Assembly (NCBI GenBank): GCA_016713005.1
Contig: JADJPY010000002.1
Location: 62,001 to 126,000 of the forward strand
Direction of reading: 5' to 3'
Source: Ramlibacter sp.
GTDB lineage: Bacteria; Pseudomonadota; Gammaproteobacteria; Burkholderiales; Burkholderiaceae_C
Length of the DNA: 64,000 bases
Shown here: positions 8,057 to 16,189 of the stretch, piece by piece
Position numbering within the stretch: position 1 is the stretch's first letter
Layout of the letters: every line of letters starts with the position of its first letter
Translations under genes and position numbers: made by a program
The notes under the pieces: generated by a model
What the model saw: only the letters and a program-made list of their open reading frames with translations
Database searches by the model: none
Told to the model about the DNA's origin: nothing

Positions 8057-10474
8057 ATGCAATTCCCCGAGTCCTGGCTGCGCGAATTCTGCAATCCGCC
8101 GCTGAACACGCAGCAATTGGCGGACACCCTGACCATGGGTGGTCTGGAGGTCGAAGACCTTCGACCGGTGGCCCCGCCCTTCACCCGTGTCGTGGTCGGC
8201 GAGATCCGCGAGGCTGTGCAGCACCCCAATGCCGATCGCCTGCGCGTTTGCCAGGTGGACGCCGGCCAGGGCCAGCTGCTGGCCATTGTCTGTGGCGCGC
8301 CCAATGCGCGTGTCGGCATCAAGGTGCCCTGCGCGCTGGTGGGCGCCGAGTTGCCCCCGGGCGAAGACGGCAAGCCGTTCCTGATCAAGCTGGGCAAGCT
8401 GCGCGGCGTCGAAAGCCAGGGCATGCTGTGCTCTGCGCGCGAACTGCAACTCGCTGACGACCACGCCGGCCTGCTTGAGCTGTCCGCCGATGCGCCGGTC
8501 GGAGCCGACGTGCGCGAGGTGCTGCTGCTGAACGACACGCTGTTCACCCTCAAGCTCACGCCCAACCTCGCGCATGCGCTGAGCGTATATGGCGTTGCGC
8601 GCGAGCTCTCTGCCCTGACGGGCGCGTCGTTGCGCCAGCCCGCCTTTGCGCCCGTGGCACCGTCGCACGACGCCCGCCTGGCCGTACGGGTCGAGGCCCC
8701 GGACCTGTGTGGCCGTTTCTCCGGGCGCGTGGTGCGCAACGTCAATACCGCGGCGCGAACGCCGCAGTGGATGGTGGACCGCCTGGCCCGCTGCGGGCAG
8801 CGCAGCGTGAGCGCGCTGGTCGACATCTCCAATTACGTGATGTTCGAGTACGGCCGTCCCAGCCACATCTTTGACCTGGACAAGATCCATGGTGGCCTCT
8901 CGGTGCGCTGGGGCCGCCCGGGCGAACAGCTCAAGCTGCTCAACGGCAACACGGTCGAGGTGGACACGTCTGTTGGTGTGATCGCCGACGACGCCCAGGT
9001 CGAGTCGCTGGCCGGCATCATGGGGGGTGACTCCACCGCCGTGTCGGACAGAACGCGCCACATCTATATCGAGGCGGCGTTCTGGTGGCCTGCAGCCATC
9101 CAGGGCCGCTCGCGGCGCTACAACTTCTCGACCGACGCCGGCCACCGCTTCGAGCGCGGCGTCGACCCGGCCCAGACGGTGGAGCATATCGAGCACATCA
9201 CCCGTCTGGTGCAGCAGATCTGTGGCGGCGAGGCCGGGCCGATGGACGACCAGACGCTGGCGTTGCCGCCTTGCACGCCGGTGAAGCTGCGTGTCGCCAG
9301 GGCGGCGCGGGTGATCGGCATGCCGGTCACCGAAGCGCAGTGCCTGGAGGCTTTCGCGCGCCTGGGCCTGCCGGCGGAGGCGGCGCAAGGCGTGATCACC
9401 GTCACGCCACCGCCGTACCGCTTTGACATTGCCATCGAGGAAGACCTGATCGAGGAAGTCGTGCGCATCATCGGCTACAGCCGCCTGCCCACGACGCCGC
9501 CGCTGGCGCCCATCACGGCGCGTGTGCGGCCCGAGACGCAGCGCAGCCGCTTTGCGGTGCGGCGGTCTCTGGCCGCGCTGGGGTATCAGGAAACCATCAA
9601 CTTCAGCTTTGTCGAGGAAGCCTGGGAGCGCGATCTCGCCGGCAACGCAGACCCCATTCGCCTGCTCAACCCGATTGCCAGCCAGATGGGGGTGATGCGC
9701 TCGTCGCTGCTGGGTTCGCTACTGCAGGTGTTGCGCTTCAACGTGGACCGCAAGGCCGACCGCGTGCGTGTGTTTGAGCTGGGCCGGGTTTTCCTGCGCG
9801 ACGCTTCCGTGGCCGCCACCGACAGCACTGTTCGCGGCGTGCACCAGCCCATGCGGGTGGCGGGCCTGGCCTGGGGCGATGTAGATGGCCTGCAGTGGGG
9901 CCGCAAGGCCACAGGTGTGGATTTCTACGATGTCAAGGGAGATGTCGAATCCCTGCTGGCGCCTGCGGGTGCACAGTTCAGCGCCGGGCAACATCCGGCC
10001 CTGCACCCGGGCCGCTGCGCCCGTGTGAGCCTGCAGGGGCGCGACATCGGCGTGGTCGGCGAACTGCATCCGCGCTGGCGGCAGGCCTGGGGGTTCAGCG
10101 TGGCCCCTGTGCTGTTCGAGCTGGAGCTGGACGCTGTGGTCGCCCATGCGTTGCCGGTGTTCGAGGCGCCGGCCAAGTTCCAGGCCGTACAGCGCGATAT
10201 TGCCGTGATTGCCGGTCCCGCCGTCACGCATGCCGCGCTGCTCCAGTCCATCCACGCAGCGACCAATGGCGGCCTGTTGCGCGATGCCGTGTTGTTTGAT
10301 GTCTACAAGCCCACGCAGGCGCAGGCGGGGCTTGAGGCGGGCGAACGCAGTCTTGCGGTACGCTTGACGCTCAACAGCGATGAAGCAACGCTGACCGACG
10401 ACCAGATCGAGGCGGTCGTCCAGGCCGTGACAGCCCGTTTGGGCGTTGATCTCGGCGTTCGCCTTCGGGCCTGA
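8057..10474 (+). CDS. pheT: Phenylalanine--tRNA ligase beta subunit
   Basis: Large partner of PheS. 805 residues, matching the bacterial family. In order: N-terminal domain with an EMAP-II-like tRNA-binding fold (about 40-150), the B3/B4 editing domain (about 210-380), the B5 domain (about 405-475), a catalytically inactive synthetase-like core, and the C-terminal ferredoxin-like anticodon-binding domain (about 710-805). The editing domain removes mischarged Tyr. ATG 8057 starts MQFPESWLREF, typical of PheT. Confidence 0.97.
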   Translation: MQFPESWLREFCNPPLNTQQLADTLTMGGLEVEDLRPVAPPFTRVVVGEIREAVQHPNADRLRVCQVDAGQGQLLAIVCGAPNARVGIKVPCALVGAELPPGEDGKPFLIKLGKLRGVESQGMLCSARELQLADDHAGLLELSADAPVGADVREVLLLNDTLFTLKLTPNLAHALSVYGVARELSALTGASLRQPAFAPVAPSHDARLAVRVEAPDLCGRFSGRVVRNVNTAARTPQWMVDRLARCGQRSVSALVDISNYVMFEYGRPSHIFDLDKIHGGLSVRWGRPGEQLKLLNGNTVEVDTSVGVIADDAQVESLAGIMGGDSTAVSDRTRHIYIEAAFWWPAAIQGRSRRYNFSTDAGHRFERGVDPAQTVEHIEHITRLVQQICGGEAGPMDDQTLALPPCTPVKLRVARAARVIGMPVTEAQCLEAFARLGLPAEAAQGVITVTPPPYRFDIAIEEDLIEEVVRIIGYSRLPTTPPLAPITARVRPETQRSRFAVRRSLAALGYQETINFSFVEEAWERDLAGNADPIRLLNPIASQMGVMRSSLLGSLLQVLRFNVDRKADRVRVFELGRVFLRDASVAATDSTVRGVHQPMRVAGLAWGDVDGLQWGRKATGVDFYDVKGDVESLLAPAGAQFSAGQHPALHPGRCARVSLQGRDIGVVGELHPRWRQAWGFSVAPVLFELELDAVVAHALPVFEAPAKFQAVQRDIAVIAGPAVTHAALLQSIHAATNGGLLRDAVLFDVYKPTQAQAGLEAGERSLAVRLTLNSDEATLTDDQIEAVVQAVTARLGVDLGVRLRA

Positions 10475-10513
10475 GCCGTGCGCGCCACGCACCCACAACA
10501 AGAGGACGCCATC

Positions 10514-10855
10514 ATGGATTTTTCAGTCGAAAGCCTGGAGACGCCTGCGCTCACGAAGGCCCAGCTGGCCGAACTGCTGTTCGAGCAGATTGGCCTGAAC
10601 AAGCGCGAGTCCAAGGACATGATCGATGCCTTCTTCGACCTGATGGCCGATCGCCTGGTGGAAGGCGAGGATGTCAAGATTTCCGGCTTCGGCAATTTCC
10701 AGATTCGCACCAAAGCGCCCCGTCCCGGCCGCAACCCGCGCACGGGCGAGGCCATCCCCATCGATGCGCGGCGAGTGGTCACTTTCCACGCCAGCCACAA
10801 GCTCAAGGAACTGATCCAGGGCGAGGGTGGCGAGGATTCGCGCGCCGAGGCGTGA
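10514..10855 (+). CDS. ihfA: Integration host factor alpha subunit
   Basis: Nucleoid protein that sharply bends DNA as a heterodimer with IhfB. It has 113 residues; the DNA-binding beta-arm region with GRNPRTGEAIPI is near residues 75-86, and the proline that intercalates lies within this loop. AGAGGA (10501-10506) before ATG 10514 defines the start, although the frame is open to 10478. Position after pheT and before a merR gene is the conserved order in proteobacteria. Confidence 0.96.
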   Translation: MDFSVESLETPALTKAQLAELLFEQIGLNKRESKDMIDAFFDLMADRLVEGEDVKISGFGNFQIRTKAPRPGRNPRTGEAIPIDARRVVTFHASHKLKELIQGEGGEDSRAEA

Positions 10856-10955
10856 CCGGGAACAACACTTTGGGCGAAAAACGCACAAGGTAGTTTTGCC
10901 AATTGGGGGCGGTTAGAGTAACCTAGAAGCTTTCTCTCCTACAGCATTGATTTCA

Positions 10956-11414
10956 ATGGAGAAAGCGCTCCCAGCGATCCCGGCCAAACGCTACTTCACC
11001 ATTGGTGAGGTTAGCGAGCTGTGTGGCGTCAAGCCGCACGTGCTGCGCTATTGGGAGCAGGAGTTCACGCAGCTGCGTCCCATGAAGCGGCGCGGCAACC
11101 GGCGCTATTACCAGCACCACGAGGTGCTGATGATCCGTCGCATCCGCGATCTGCTGTACGACCAGGGCTTCACCATCAGTGGCGCACGCAACAAGCTGCA
11201 GGAGCTCGTGCAGGGTGAGCGCGACAGGCGCAAGGCTGGCGAAGTCATGCTCGAGGGCGTTGACGTGATTGAGGACGACACCGGATTCGAGGATTTCCAG
11301 GACAGCGAAGGCCTGGACGACGGTTTGCAGGCGTCGCAGAAGCTGCTGCTGGTGCGCCGTGAACTGTTCGAGATCCGGGACCTGCTCACTGCCACGCAAC
11401 AGGCGACGCTATAA
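10956..11414 (+). CDS. MerR-family transcriptional regulator
   Basis: A 152-residue DNA-binding protein with an N-terminal MerR winged helix: YFTIGEVSELCGVKPHVLRY (about residues 12-31) followed by the RRGNRRYY wing. A helical region (about 60-152) probably dimerises. No effector-binding cysteines are seen, so the ligand is unknown. This compact MerR protein next to ihfA is conserved in many beta- and gamma-proteobacteria. The start is ATG 10956 or TTG 10947; neither has a clear ribosome-binding site. The TAA stop (11412-11414) is embedded in the TATAAT box of the tRNA gene that follows. Confidence 0.9.
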   Translation: MEKALPAIPAKRYFTIGEVSELCGVKPHVLRYWEQEFTQLRPMKRRGNRRYYQHHEVLMIRRIRDLLYDQGFTISGARNKLQELVQGERDRRKAGEVMLEGVDVIEDDTGFEDFQDSEGLDDGLQASQKLLLVRRELFEIRDLLTATQQATL

Positions 11415-11415
11415 T
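11410..11415 (+). promoter_or_regulatory. -10 box of tRNA-Pro, overlapping the merR stop
   Basis: A perfect TATAAT lies 11 bases before the tRNA 5' end and contains the merR TAA stop. The matching -35 region is poor. The tRNA can therefore be transcribed independently of the operon. Confidence 0.55.
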
Positions 11416-11426
11416 GCAAGGCTTGT

Positions 11427-11503
11427 CGGCGTGTAGCGCAGCCTGGTAGCGCACTTGCATGGGGTGCAAGGGGTCGCGAGTTCGAATCCCGCCACGCCGA
11501 CCA
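11427..11503 (+). tRNA. tRNA-Pro (GGG)
   Basis: 77-nt cloverleaf. The acceptor stem is CGGCGTG (11427-11433) with CACGCCG (11493-11499), discriminator A, and an encoded CCA (11501-11503). The anticodon stem is CTTGC/GCAAG around loop ATGGGGT, giving anticodon GGG. The T-loop TTCGAAT is present. A terminator-like hairpin follows. Confidence 0.96.
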
Positions 11504-11511
11504 TTGATACA

Positions 11512-11550
11512 CAAGCCCGGTAGCGATCCTCGCTCACCGGGCTTGATTGT
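11512..11550 (+). terminator. Terminator after tRNA-Pro
   Basis: AAGCCCGG (11513-11520) pairs with CCGGGCTT (11537-11544), extended by inner AGCGA/TCGCT, then a T-rich GATTGTTTG. It ends the translation-gene cluster. Confidence 0.7.
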
Positions 11551-11706
11551 TTGTGCGTCAGCAGCCCGTTGCACCGCGGCTGGCTTGCGGTGGGTCAAGT
11601 TGAGCACGCCACGCGAGGCGCACAATGCACCATCGTTCAGCCGTCTGTCCAGCGCCGCACCGGTCGCGCGCCCGCTCTTCACCCCAGTCCATTCCTGTCC
11701 GCCCCG

Positions 11707-12600
11707 ATGCTTTCAATCCTGCCTCATGCCCTGCGCGGTAGCCTGACCGGGCTCCTGCTCGGACTGAGCACGCTGTTCTTCACCCTGATGATGGTCCCCC
11801 CCGCGGTGTTCAAGCTGGTGCTGCCGCCGGGCGGCGCGCGCCGGCTTTGCGATCGTTGGCTCAACGGCCTTGCTTCCACCTGGGTGCTCATCAACAACGC
11901 ATGGATTGCAGCCGTGCGCCCCGTGCAATGGGATGTGCAAGGCCTCGAAGGCCTCAATCCGCGCGGCTGGTACCTGGTGTCCAGCAATCACCAGAGCTGG
12001 GTCGACATCCTCGTGCTCCAGCGCATCTTCCACGGCCGCATTCCGTTCCTCAAGTTCTTCCTCAAGCAGGAACTCATCTGGGTGCCGGTGATTGGCCTGG
12101 CCTGGTGGGCTCTGGATTTTCCCTTCATGAAACGCGGCCGCGGCCACGGTGCGCGCCACAGCGACCTGCAAACCACACGCGAGGCTTGCGAGAAATTCAA
12201 GCGCATTCCAACCAGCGTGATCAATTTCGTCGAGGGCACACGCTTCACCCAAGCGAAACACACGCAGCAGGCCAGCCCATGGCGTCACCTGCTCAAGCCC
12301 AAGATCGGCGGGCTGGGCATCGCGCTGGCCACCATGGGCGAGCAGTTCGAAGCCCTGCTGGACGTCACCATCGTTTACCCCGCAGGCGCACCGCGCTTCT
12401 GGGACTTGTTGTGCGGCCGTATCGATGCGGTGACGGTTCGCGTGCAGCGCCGGCCGATTCCCGCAGACGTTCTGGGCAGCGACCCCGTGGGCGACAAGGC
12501 GTATCGACAGCGCATCTCCACCTGGGTTGACGGGCAATGGCGTGACAAGGACGAACTCATCGAAACGCTGCTCCAGCAGGCCCGCCGCGACGGCAGTTGA
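11707..12600 (+). CDS. Lysophospholipid acyltransferase, YihG-like
   Basis: Membrane-associated 1-acylglycerol-3-phosphate acyltransferase-type enzyme of 297 residues. It has an N-terminal hydrophobic segment (about 10-38) and the PlsC catalytic motif HQSWVD (H95-D100, the HX4D pair). A second conserved block, FVEGTRFT, matches the family's glycine-rich acyl-acceptor motif. Overall it resembles E. coli YihG, which influences fatty-acid composition of phosphatidic acid. ATG 11707 starts at the hydrophobic segment; the frame is open to 11551 but without homology-like sequence. The acceptor cannot be fixed from sequence. Confidence 0.88.
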   Translation: MLSILPHALRGSLTGLLLGLSTLFFTLMMVPPAVFKLVLPPGGARRLCDRWLNGLASTWVLINNAWIAAVRPVQWDVQGLEGLNPRGWYLVSSNHQSWVDILVLQRIFHGRIPFLKFFLKQELIWVPVIGLAWWALDFPFMKRGRGHGARHSDLQTTREACEKFKRIPTSVINFVEGTRFTQAKHTQQASPWRHLLKPKIGGLGIALATMGEQFEALLDVTIVYPAGAPRFWDLLCGRIDAVTVRVQRRPIPADVLGSDPVGDKAYRQRISTWVDGQWRDKDELIETLLQQARRDGS

Positions 12601-12624
12601 GCGAGGGCGCGAACCCATCGGACG

Positions 12625-12660
12625 TTGATTCAGGTCAAGTCCGGGGTTGATCCTGGTCAA
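12625..12660 (+). promoter_or_regulatory. Tandem FNR/CRP-like boxes
   Basis: TTGATTCAGGTCAA (12625-12638) and TTGATCCTGGTCAA (12647-12660) are both TTGAT-N4-GTCAA, one base from the FNR/ANR consensus TTGAT-N4-ATCAA. They are repeated 22 bases apart, about two helical turns. They lie 112 bases before the roadblock gene that opens the PAS/GTPase operon. This suggests control by an FNR-type oxygen or redox regulator. Confidence 0.55.
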
Positions 12661-12771
12661 GGGCGTCCGGGCGTCGGGGGCGTCTACTTGCACCATGGCG
12701 CACCGCTCAATCCCCGCGGCACCCGGGCGCCCGGCAACCCCTGCCGCGTATCCGCCGCGAAAGGATCAACC

Positions 12772-13134
12772 ATGCGTACCGACCTTTTCCAGCAGTCCCT
12801 GGAGGACCTCAACGGTTCCACGGCCGATATCGAAGCATCGGCCCTTATTTCCACCGACGGCCTGATGATCGCTTCGGCCCTGCCGCACGGCATGGACGAG
12901 GACCGGATCGGCGCGATGTCGGCGGCGCTGCTCTCCCTGGGCGACCGGGCGGCGCGCGAGCTGGCAAGGGGCGGCCTGGAGCGTGTCCTGATCCAGGGCG
13001 AACGCGGCTACGTGATCATGAGTTCGGCCGGCCCTGAGGCCGTGTTGACGGTGCTGGCCAAGCCCAATGCCAAGCTGGGCCTGATCTTTCTGGACATCAA
13101 GCGGGCGGCGGAAACGCTGTCCAGGCTGATCTGA
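12772..13134 (+). CDS. Roadblock/LC7-domain protein (MglB-like)
   Basis: A 120-residue single-domain roadblock/LC7 protein: the pattern SALISTDGLMIASALPHG, a helical LGDRAARELARG block and the late YVIMSSAGPEAVLTVLA strand pair are typical. Bacterial members such as MglB act as GTPase-activating or scaffold partners of small Ras-like GTPases. AAGGA at 12761-12765 sets ATG 12772. It is the first gene of a seven-gene operon that includes the cognate-looking GTPase at 16190, so pairing with that GTPase is a reasonable inference. Confidence 0.85.
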   Translation: MRTDLFQQSLEDLNGSTADIEASALISTDGLMIASALPHGMDEDRIGAMSAALLSLGDRAARELARGGLERVLIQGERGYVIMSSAGPEAVLTVLAKPNAKLGLIFLDIKRAAETLSRLI

Positions 13135-13145
13135 GGAGCGCCGAG

Positions 13146-13640
13146 ATGGCCTTGACCGACATGACCCGTCCTGCCGGCGCCTGTACCGAGGCGCACCTGA
13201 CGTACACCGACGGTTCCTCGAGAACGGTGTACTGCACCGACATCGAAGTTCCCTTCCCCGACGGACGCCTGATCGTTTCTCGCACCGACCTGGCCGGCGT
13301 GATCACCCACGCCAACGATGCCTTCGTGGAAATGAGCGGCTATGCCCGCGACGAGCTGATCGGGGCGCCGCACCACATCCTGCGTCACCCCGACATGCCC
13401 AAGGTTGCCTTCAAGGGTCTGTGGGACACGATCGCCGCCGGCCAGAAGTGGCACGGCTACGTCAAGAACCTGCGCCGCGACGGTGCGTTCTACTGGGTTT
13501 ACGCCACAGCGGTGCCCAACGTCCGGGGCGGTCGCATCGTCGGGTACACCTCGGTGCGCCGCAAGCCATCGCGCACCCGCATTGCCGAACTTGTGCCCGT
13601 CTACCGCGACTGGCTCGCCCAGGAAAGGGCTGCATCATGA
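13146..13640 (+). CDS. Stand-alone Aer-type PAS sensor protein
   Basis: 164 residues, almost entirely one PAS domain (about 36-150) of the aerotaxis-receptor Aer type. Hallmarks are ITHANDAFVEMSGY (about 53-66), RHPDMPKVAFKGLWDT (80-95), W102, and YVKNLRRDGAFYWV (105-118), then GYTSVRRKPS. In Aer this PAS binds FAD and reports redox or energy state. Here there is no HAMP, membrane or chemoreceptor signalling domain, so it must signal through partners. Its TGA overlaps the next gene's ATG (ATGA at 13637-13640), implying translational coupling. Confidence 0.9.
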   Translation: MALTDMTRPAGACTEAHLTYTDGSSRTVYCTDIEVPFPDGRLIVSRTDLAGVITHANDAFVEMSGYARDELIGAPHHILRHPDMPKVAFKGLWDTIAAGQKWHGYVKNLRRDGAFYWVYATAVPNVRGGRIVGYTSVRRKPSRTRIAELVPVYRDWLAQERAAS

Positions 13641-14386
13641 CCGTCAATTTCCTGATCGCCCCCGATTTCGCTCCCGAGCGCTTTGGCGGCTGGCACATGC
13701 TGAACACCGCGCTGCAACGCCGCTCCGGCGTCGGGCTGCACCTGTTAACGCCCGCCGGCGCGGCCGAGCAAGCCCAACTCATTGCGCAGGGCAAGGCCGA
13801 TCTGGTCTATGCCAATCCGTTTGACGCAACCGACATGATCCGCCAGCAGGGCTACGTGCCGTTTGCGCGGCCGGTGGCGCGGTACGACGAAATGGTGATC
13901 GCTGCCGGTGTGCAATCGCCCGCCGCGCGTGTCGAAGACCTCAGCAAGGGTCTTCGCGTGGCGCTGACGGACAACAAGGACGTGAAGCTGATCGGCCTGC
14001 GCCTGCTGGAACCCGCAGACATCACCGAGGCCGACATCCAGTGGGTACCGGTCGACAGCTACCAGGCCGCTGCCCGGCTGGCCATCAAGGGTGAGGTCGA
14101 TGCGGCCTTCTTCCTGGCCGAGGCGCATGCATCGCTCAGCCGCATGACGCGAAGCCAGCTCAAGGTGCTGGTCGAGAGCGCGATTCACGACATCTCCCAC
14201 GTGGTGATTGCGCACCCTCGCATCCAGGACCAGGTCCCGGCCATTTCCGCTGCCTTGTTTGCCATCGGTGGCGACACCGCGGGCCGCGACATCCTGGACG
14301 CGCTGGGTCTGCCTGGTGGCTTTGAACCGATGTCCCAGGAGGACGCGGAATTCATGATCGACCTGATGGACACGTTGCTGGACTGA
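13637..14386 (+). CDS. PhnD-like substrate-binding-fold protein without signal peptide
   Basis: 249 residues resembling the phosphate/phosphonate-type periplasmic binding fold (PhnD-like). It has a segment LIAQGKADLVYANPFDA (about residues 49-65), the family's pattern for the ligand cleft, and a later KGEVDAAFFLAEAH. It starts directly with MTVNFLIAPDFAPERFGGW and shows no signal peptide or lipobox, so it should be cytoplasmic, unlike transport binding proteins. No ABC permease lies nearby. A role as a ligand-sensing component of the PAS/GTPase system is inferred. The start overlaps the PAS stop by four bases. Confidence 0.75.
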   Translation: MTVNFLIAPDFAPERFGGWHMLNTALQRRSGVGLHLLTPAGAAEQAQLIAQGKADLVYANPFDATDMIRQQGYVPFARPVARYDEMVIAAGVQSPAARVEDLSKGLRVALTDNKDVKLIGLRLLEPADITEADIQWVPVDSYQAAARLAIKGEVDAAFFLAEAHASLSRMTRSQLKVLVESAIHDISHVVIAHPRIQDQVPAISAALFAIGGDTAGRDILDALGLPGGFEPMSQEDAEFMIDLMDTLLD

Positions 14387-14403
14387 ACCGCAGCAGGGCC
14401 CGC

Positions 14404-14994
14404 ATGAGCGACACCAGATCCGCCGAAGCGCCAGACACCGCACGACATGCGTTCAGGGCTGCGGCCCGTGCGGTCGCGCGGGACACCGGCAACACCACCC
14501 ACCACCTCGCGCGGCTTGCCGCCGCACTGCAGCTGCCCGGGGGGGAGCCTGTGCAGGGCGCGCTGGCCGACCTGTTCCGCGGCGTCGGTCCTGAAGGTGT
14601 TGCCGTCCGGCGTGCCGCGCTGCAGATGGCCGCCCCGCGCCTGGCCGAACACATCCGGCGCAGCTTCTCCAACCGCGTGGCGGCGCAGGTGTTGCCCGCC
14701 GTGACGCCCCTGGCCACGCGCTGGAGTGTGGTGGCCATCCCCAGCGCCGACGTGAGCACGCGCGCGCGACGCGTCAGCGCGGACGACTCGCGTGCACTGG
14801 CCGACGGGGTGCTGGCTGCACTGCGCGAGGGCGACACGCCCGCCCAGGAGGCGTTCCTGCACCACTGCGTGACCTGCCAGGACACACTCGCCTTCATGCT
14901 GGCCCGCCGCGCCGCCCACAAGGCGTCGCTGCCGCTGTCCGACGCCTGGGACGCCGTCTCCACCGCGCTGGAGCAGGGCAGGGGTACCGCATGA
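14404..14994 (+). CDS. Unrecognised protein of the PAS/GTPase operon (196 aa)
   Basis: I do not recognise a family. The protein is Ala/Arg-rich and predicted mostly helical, without signal peptide or membrane segment. A Cys pair in HHCVTCQD (about residues 160-167) lies before a helical tail (FMLARRAAHKASLPL). It is cytoplasmic by appearance. It sits 17 bases after the PhnD-like gene and overlaps the next gene by four bases (ATGA at 14991-14994), so it is surely co-expressed with the GTPase module. Confidence 0.75.
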   Translation: MSDTRSAEAPDTARHAFRAAARAVARDTGNTTHHLARLAAALQLPGGEPVQGALADLFRGVGPEGVAVRRAALQMAAPRLAEHIRRSFSNRVAAQVLPAVTPLATRWSVVAIPSADVSTRARRVSADDSRALADGVLAALREGDTPAQEAFLHHCVTCQDTLAFMLARRAAHKASLPLSDAWDAVSTALEQGRGTA

Positions 14995-16187
14995 AGATCC
15001 TGGCAGTGGGACTGGCGGCGCGCGATGCGGCGGCGCTGGGCATTCTGGCTGCGCTTGCGATCAAGGACGCGCGCTGCGACTCCGTTGCCTACCGCCGGGG
15101 GCAGGCCCTGCCCGCTGCGGACCTCTACGTTGTCGATCTGCTTGCTGTCGGCCTCTCGCGCTGGAGTGTTGCAGCCGAAGCCGAGTTGCTGCAGATGCTG
15201 CACGGCCGTCCGGCCGTGGTGCTGCGCCCGGTCCGTGAGGAAGCCTGGGCGAAGGTTCATGCCGGGCTTCATGGGGCGCAACCCCTGGTCTGGCTGACCA
15301 AGCCCTACGGTTCCGAGGCCATGCGCCAGGCGCTGCAGGCCGCCGCCTCACCGCCTGCGCCCGCTAGCAAGCGCCTGCCCACCATGCGCATGGGCGTGCG
15401 CCCTGCAGCGCCGCTGCCGGCAATCGCACCCTCAGCCTTGCCCAAAGCAGTGTCCCCGGCCACACCGGTGGCGCCAACCCCGGCGGTGCTGCCCGCACCC
15501 AATGCGTCCTGTGTGCTGACGCCGCAGGATCTGGCTGCGCTGCACACGGCTTTCCCCGAACTGAAGGACCACGCTGTACTGGCCCACATGGTCAAGGCGC
15601 TGGGCAGCGGCCGGCCCCACGAGTTGCGGCTCAGCCTGCAATACAGCATCGTGATGTTCCCTTCCATGGGGTGGGTTGCCACCAATGCCACGCACGATGT
15701 GATTGAACGTGTGTGCCAGAACGAGGCGCTGGCCTCGGCCGCGAGCCTGCGGGAACTCAGCGAGGCCCAGGCGCAGGACCGTGTCGCGCAACTCGGCGTC
15801 GCCCGTGCGGCGCTCGACCCTTTCCTGTGGGGGCTGGCCAGCGCCACGCTGGGCACACAGGCGCCGCGCCTGGCCCGTGACGCCCAGCTGCGCCTCAAGG
15901 GGTTCCCCGACTACACGCGTCTGCCCCGTGTGCCGGATTTCTTCATCCAGCTGGCCGCCATCTGCGTGCGCCTGCCCCAGACCTTGACGGAGCTTCAGGC
16001 CGCGTTTCCCGGATGCGACTCCAGGGACATCAAGCGGTTTGCGTTCTTGTGTGCCACATCCGGACTGGGCCAGCTCAGCCTGGTTGCCGGCGTACCCGTG
16101 CGTTCCACCGGTGGGCCGCCCAGGCCAGCGACGCGGGTGGCCACGCACCAGGGCTTTTTCGCGGCCCTGCTGCACAAGCTGTTCTGA
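14991..16187 (+). CDS. Degenerate receiver-like protein with C-terminal helical domain (398 aa)
   Basis: The N-terminal 115 residues look like a worn-down response-regulator receiver. MKILAVGLAARDAAAL is a first strand-helix, DLYVVDLLAV sits where the phospho-acceptor strand would be, and LVWLTKPYGSEAMRQAL resembles the KP-x(n)-L end of receivers. The acidic triad is not convincingly present. A Pro/Ala-rich linker follows (about 120-165). The C-terminal part (about 170-398) contains LTELQAAFPGCDSRDIKRF, which resembles a winged-helix segment. This domain reading is inference. It is encoded two bases before the GTPase gene and overlaps the preceding gene. Confidence 0.75.
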   Translation: MKILAVGLAARDAAALGILAALAIKDARCDSVAYRRGQALPAADLYVVDLLAVGLSRWSVAAEAELLQMLHGRPAVVLRPVREEAWAKVHAGLHGAQPLVWLTKPYGSEAMRQALQAAASPPAPASKRLPTMRMGVRPAAPLPAIAPSALPKAVSPATPVAPTPAVLPAPNASCVLTPQDLAALHTAFPELKDHAVLAHMVKALGSGRPHELRLSLQYSIVMFPSMGWVATNATHDVIERVCQNEALASAASLRELSEAQAQDRVAQLGVARAALDPFLWGLASATLGTQAPRLARDAQLRLKGFPDYTRLPRVPDFFIQLAAICVRLPQTLTELQAAFPGCDSRDIKRFAFLCATSGLGQLSLVAGVPVRSTGGPPRPATRVATHQGFFAALLHKLF

Positions 16188-16189
16188 CC

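Noticed and set aside
7418..9388. Long minus-strand open frames opposite pheS and pheT.
   Set aside because: High-GC shadow frames; the encoded sequence is low-complexity Arg/Ala/Gly/His-rich and lies over two certain genes.
13637..14386. Phosphonate transport operon, because of the PhnD-like protein.
   Set aside because: It lacks a signal peptide, and no PhnC/PhnE-type genes are present.
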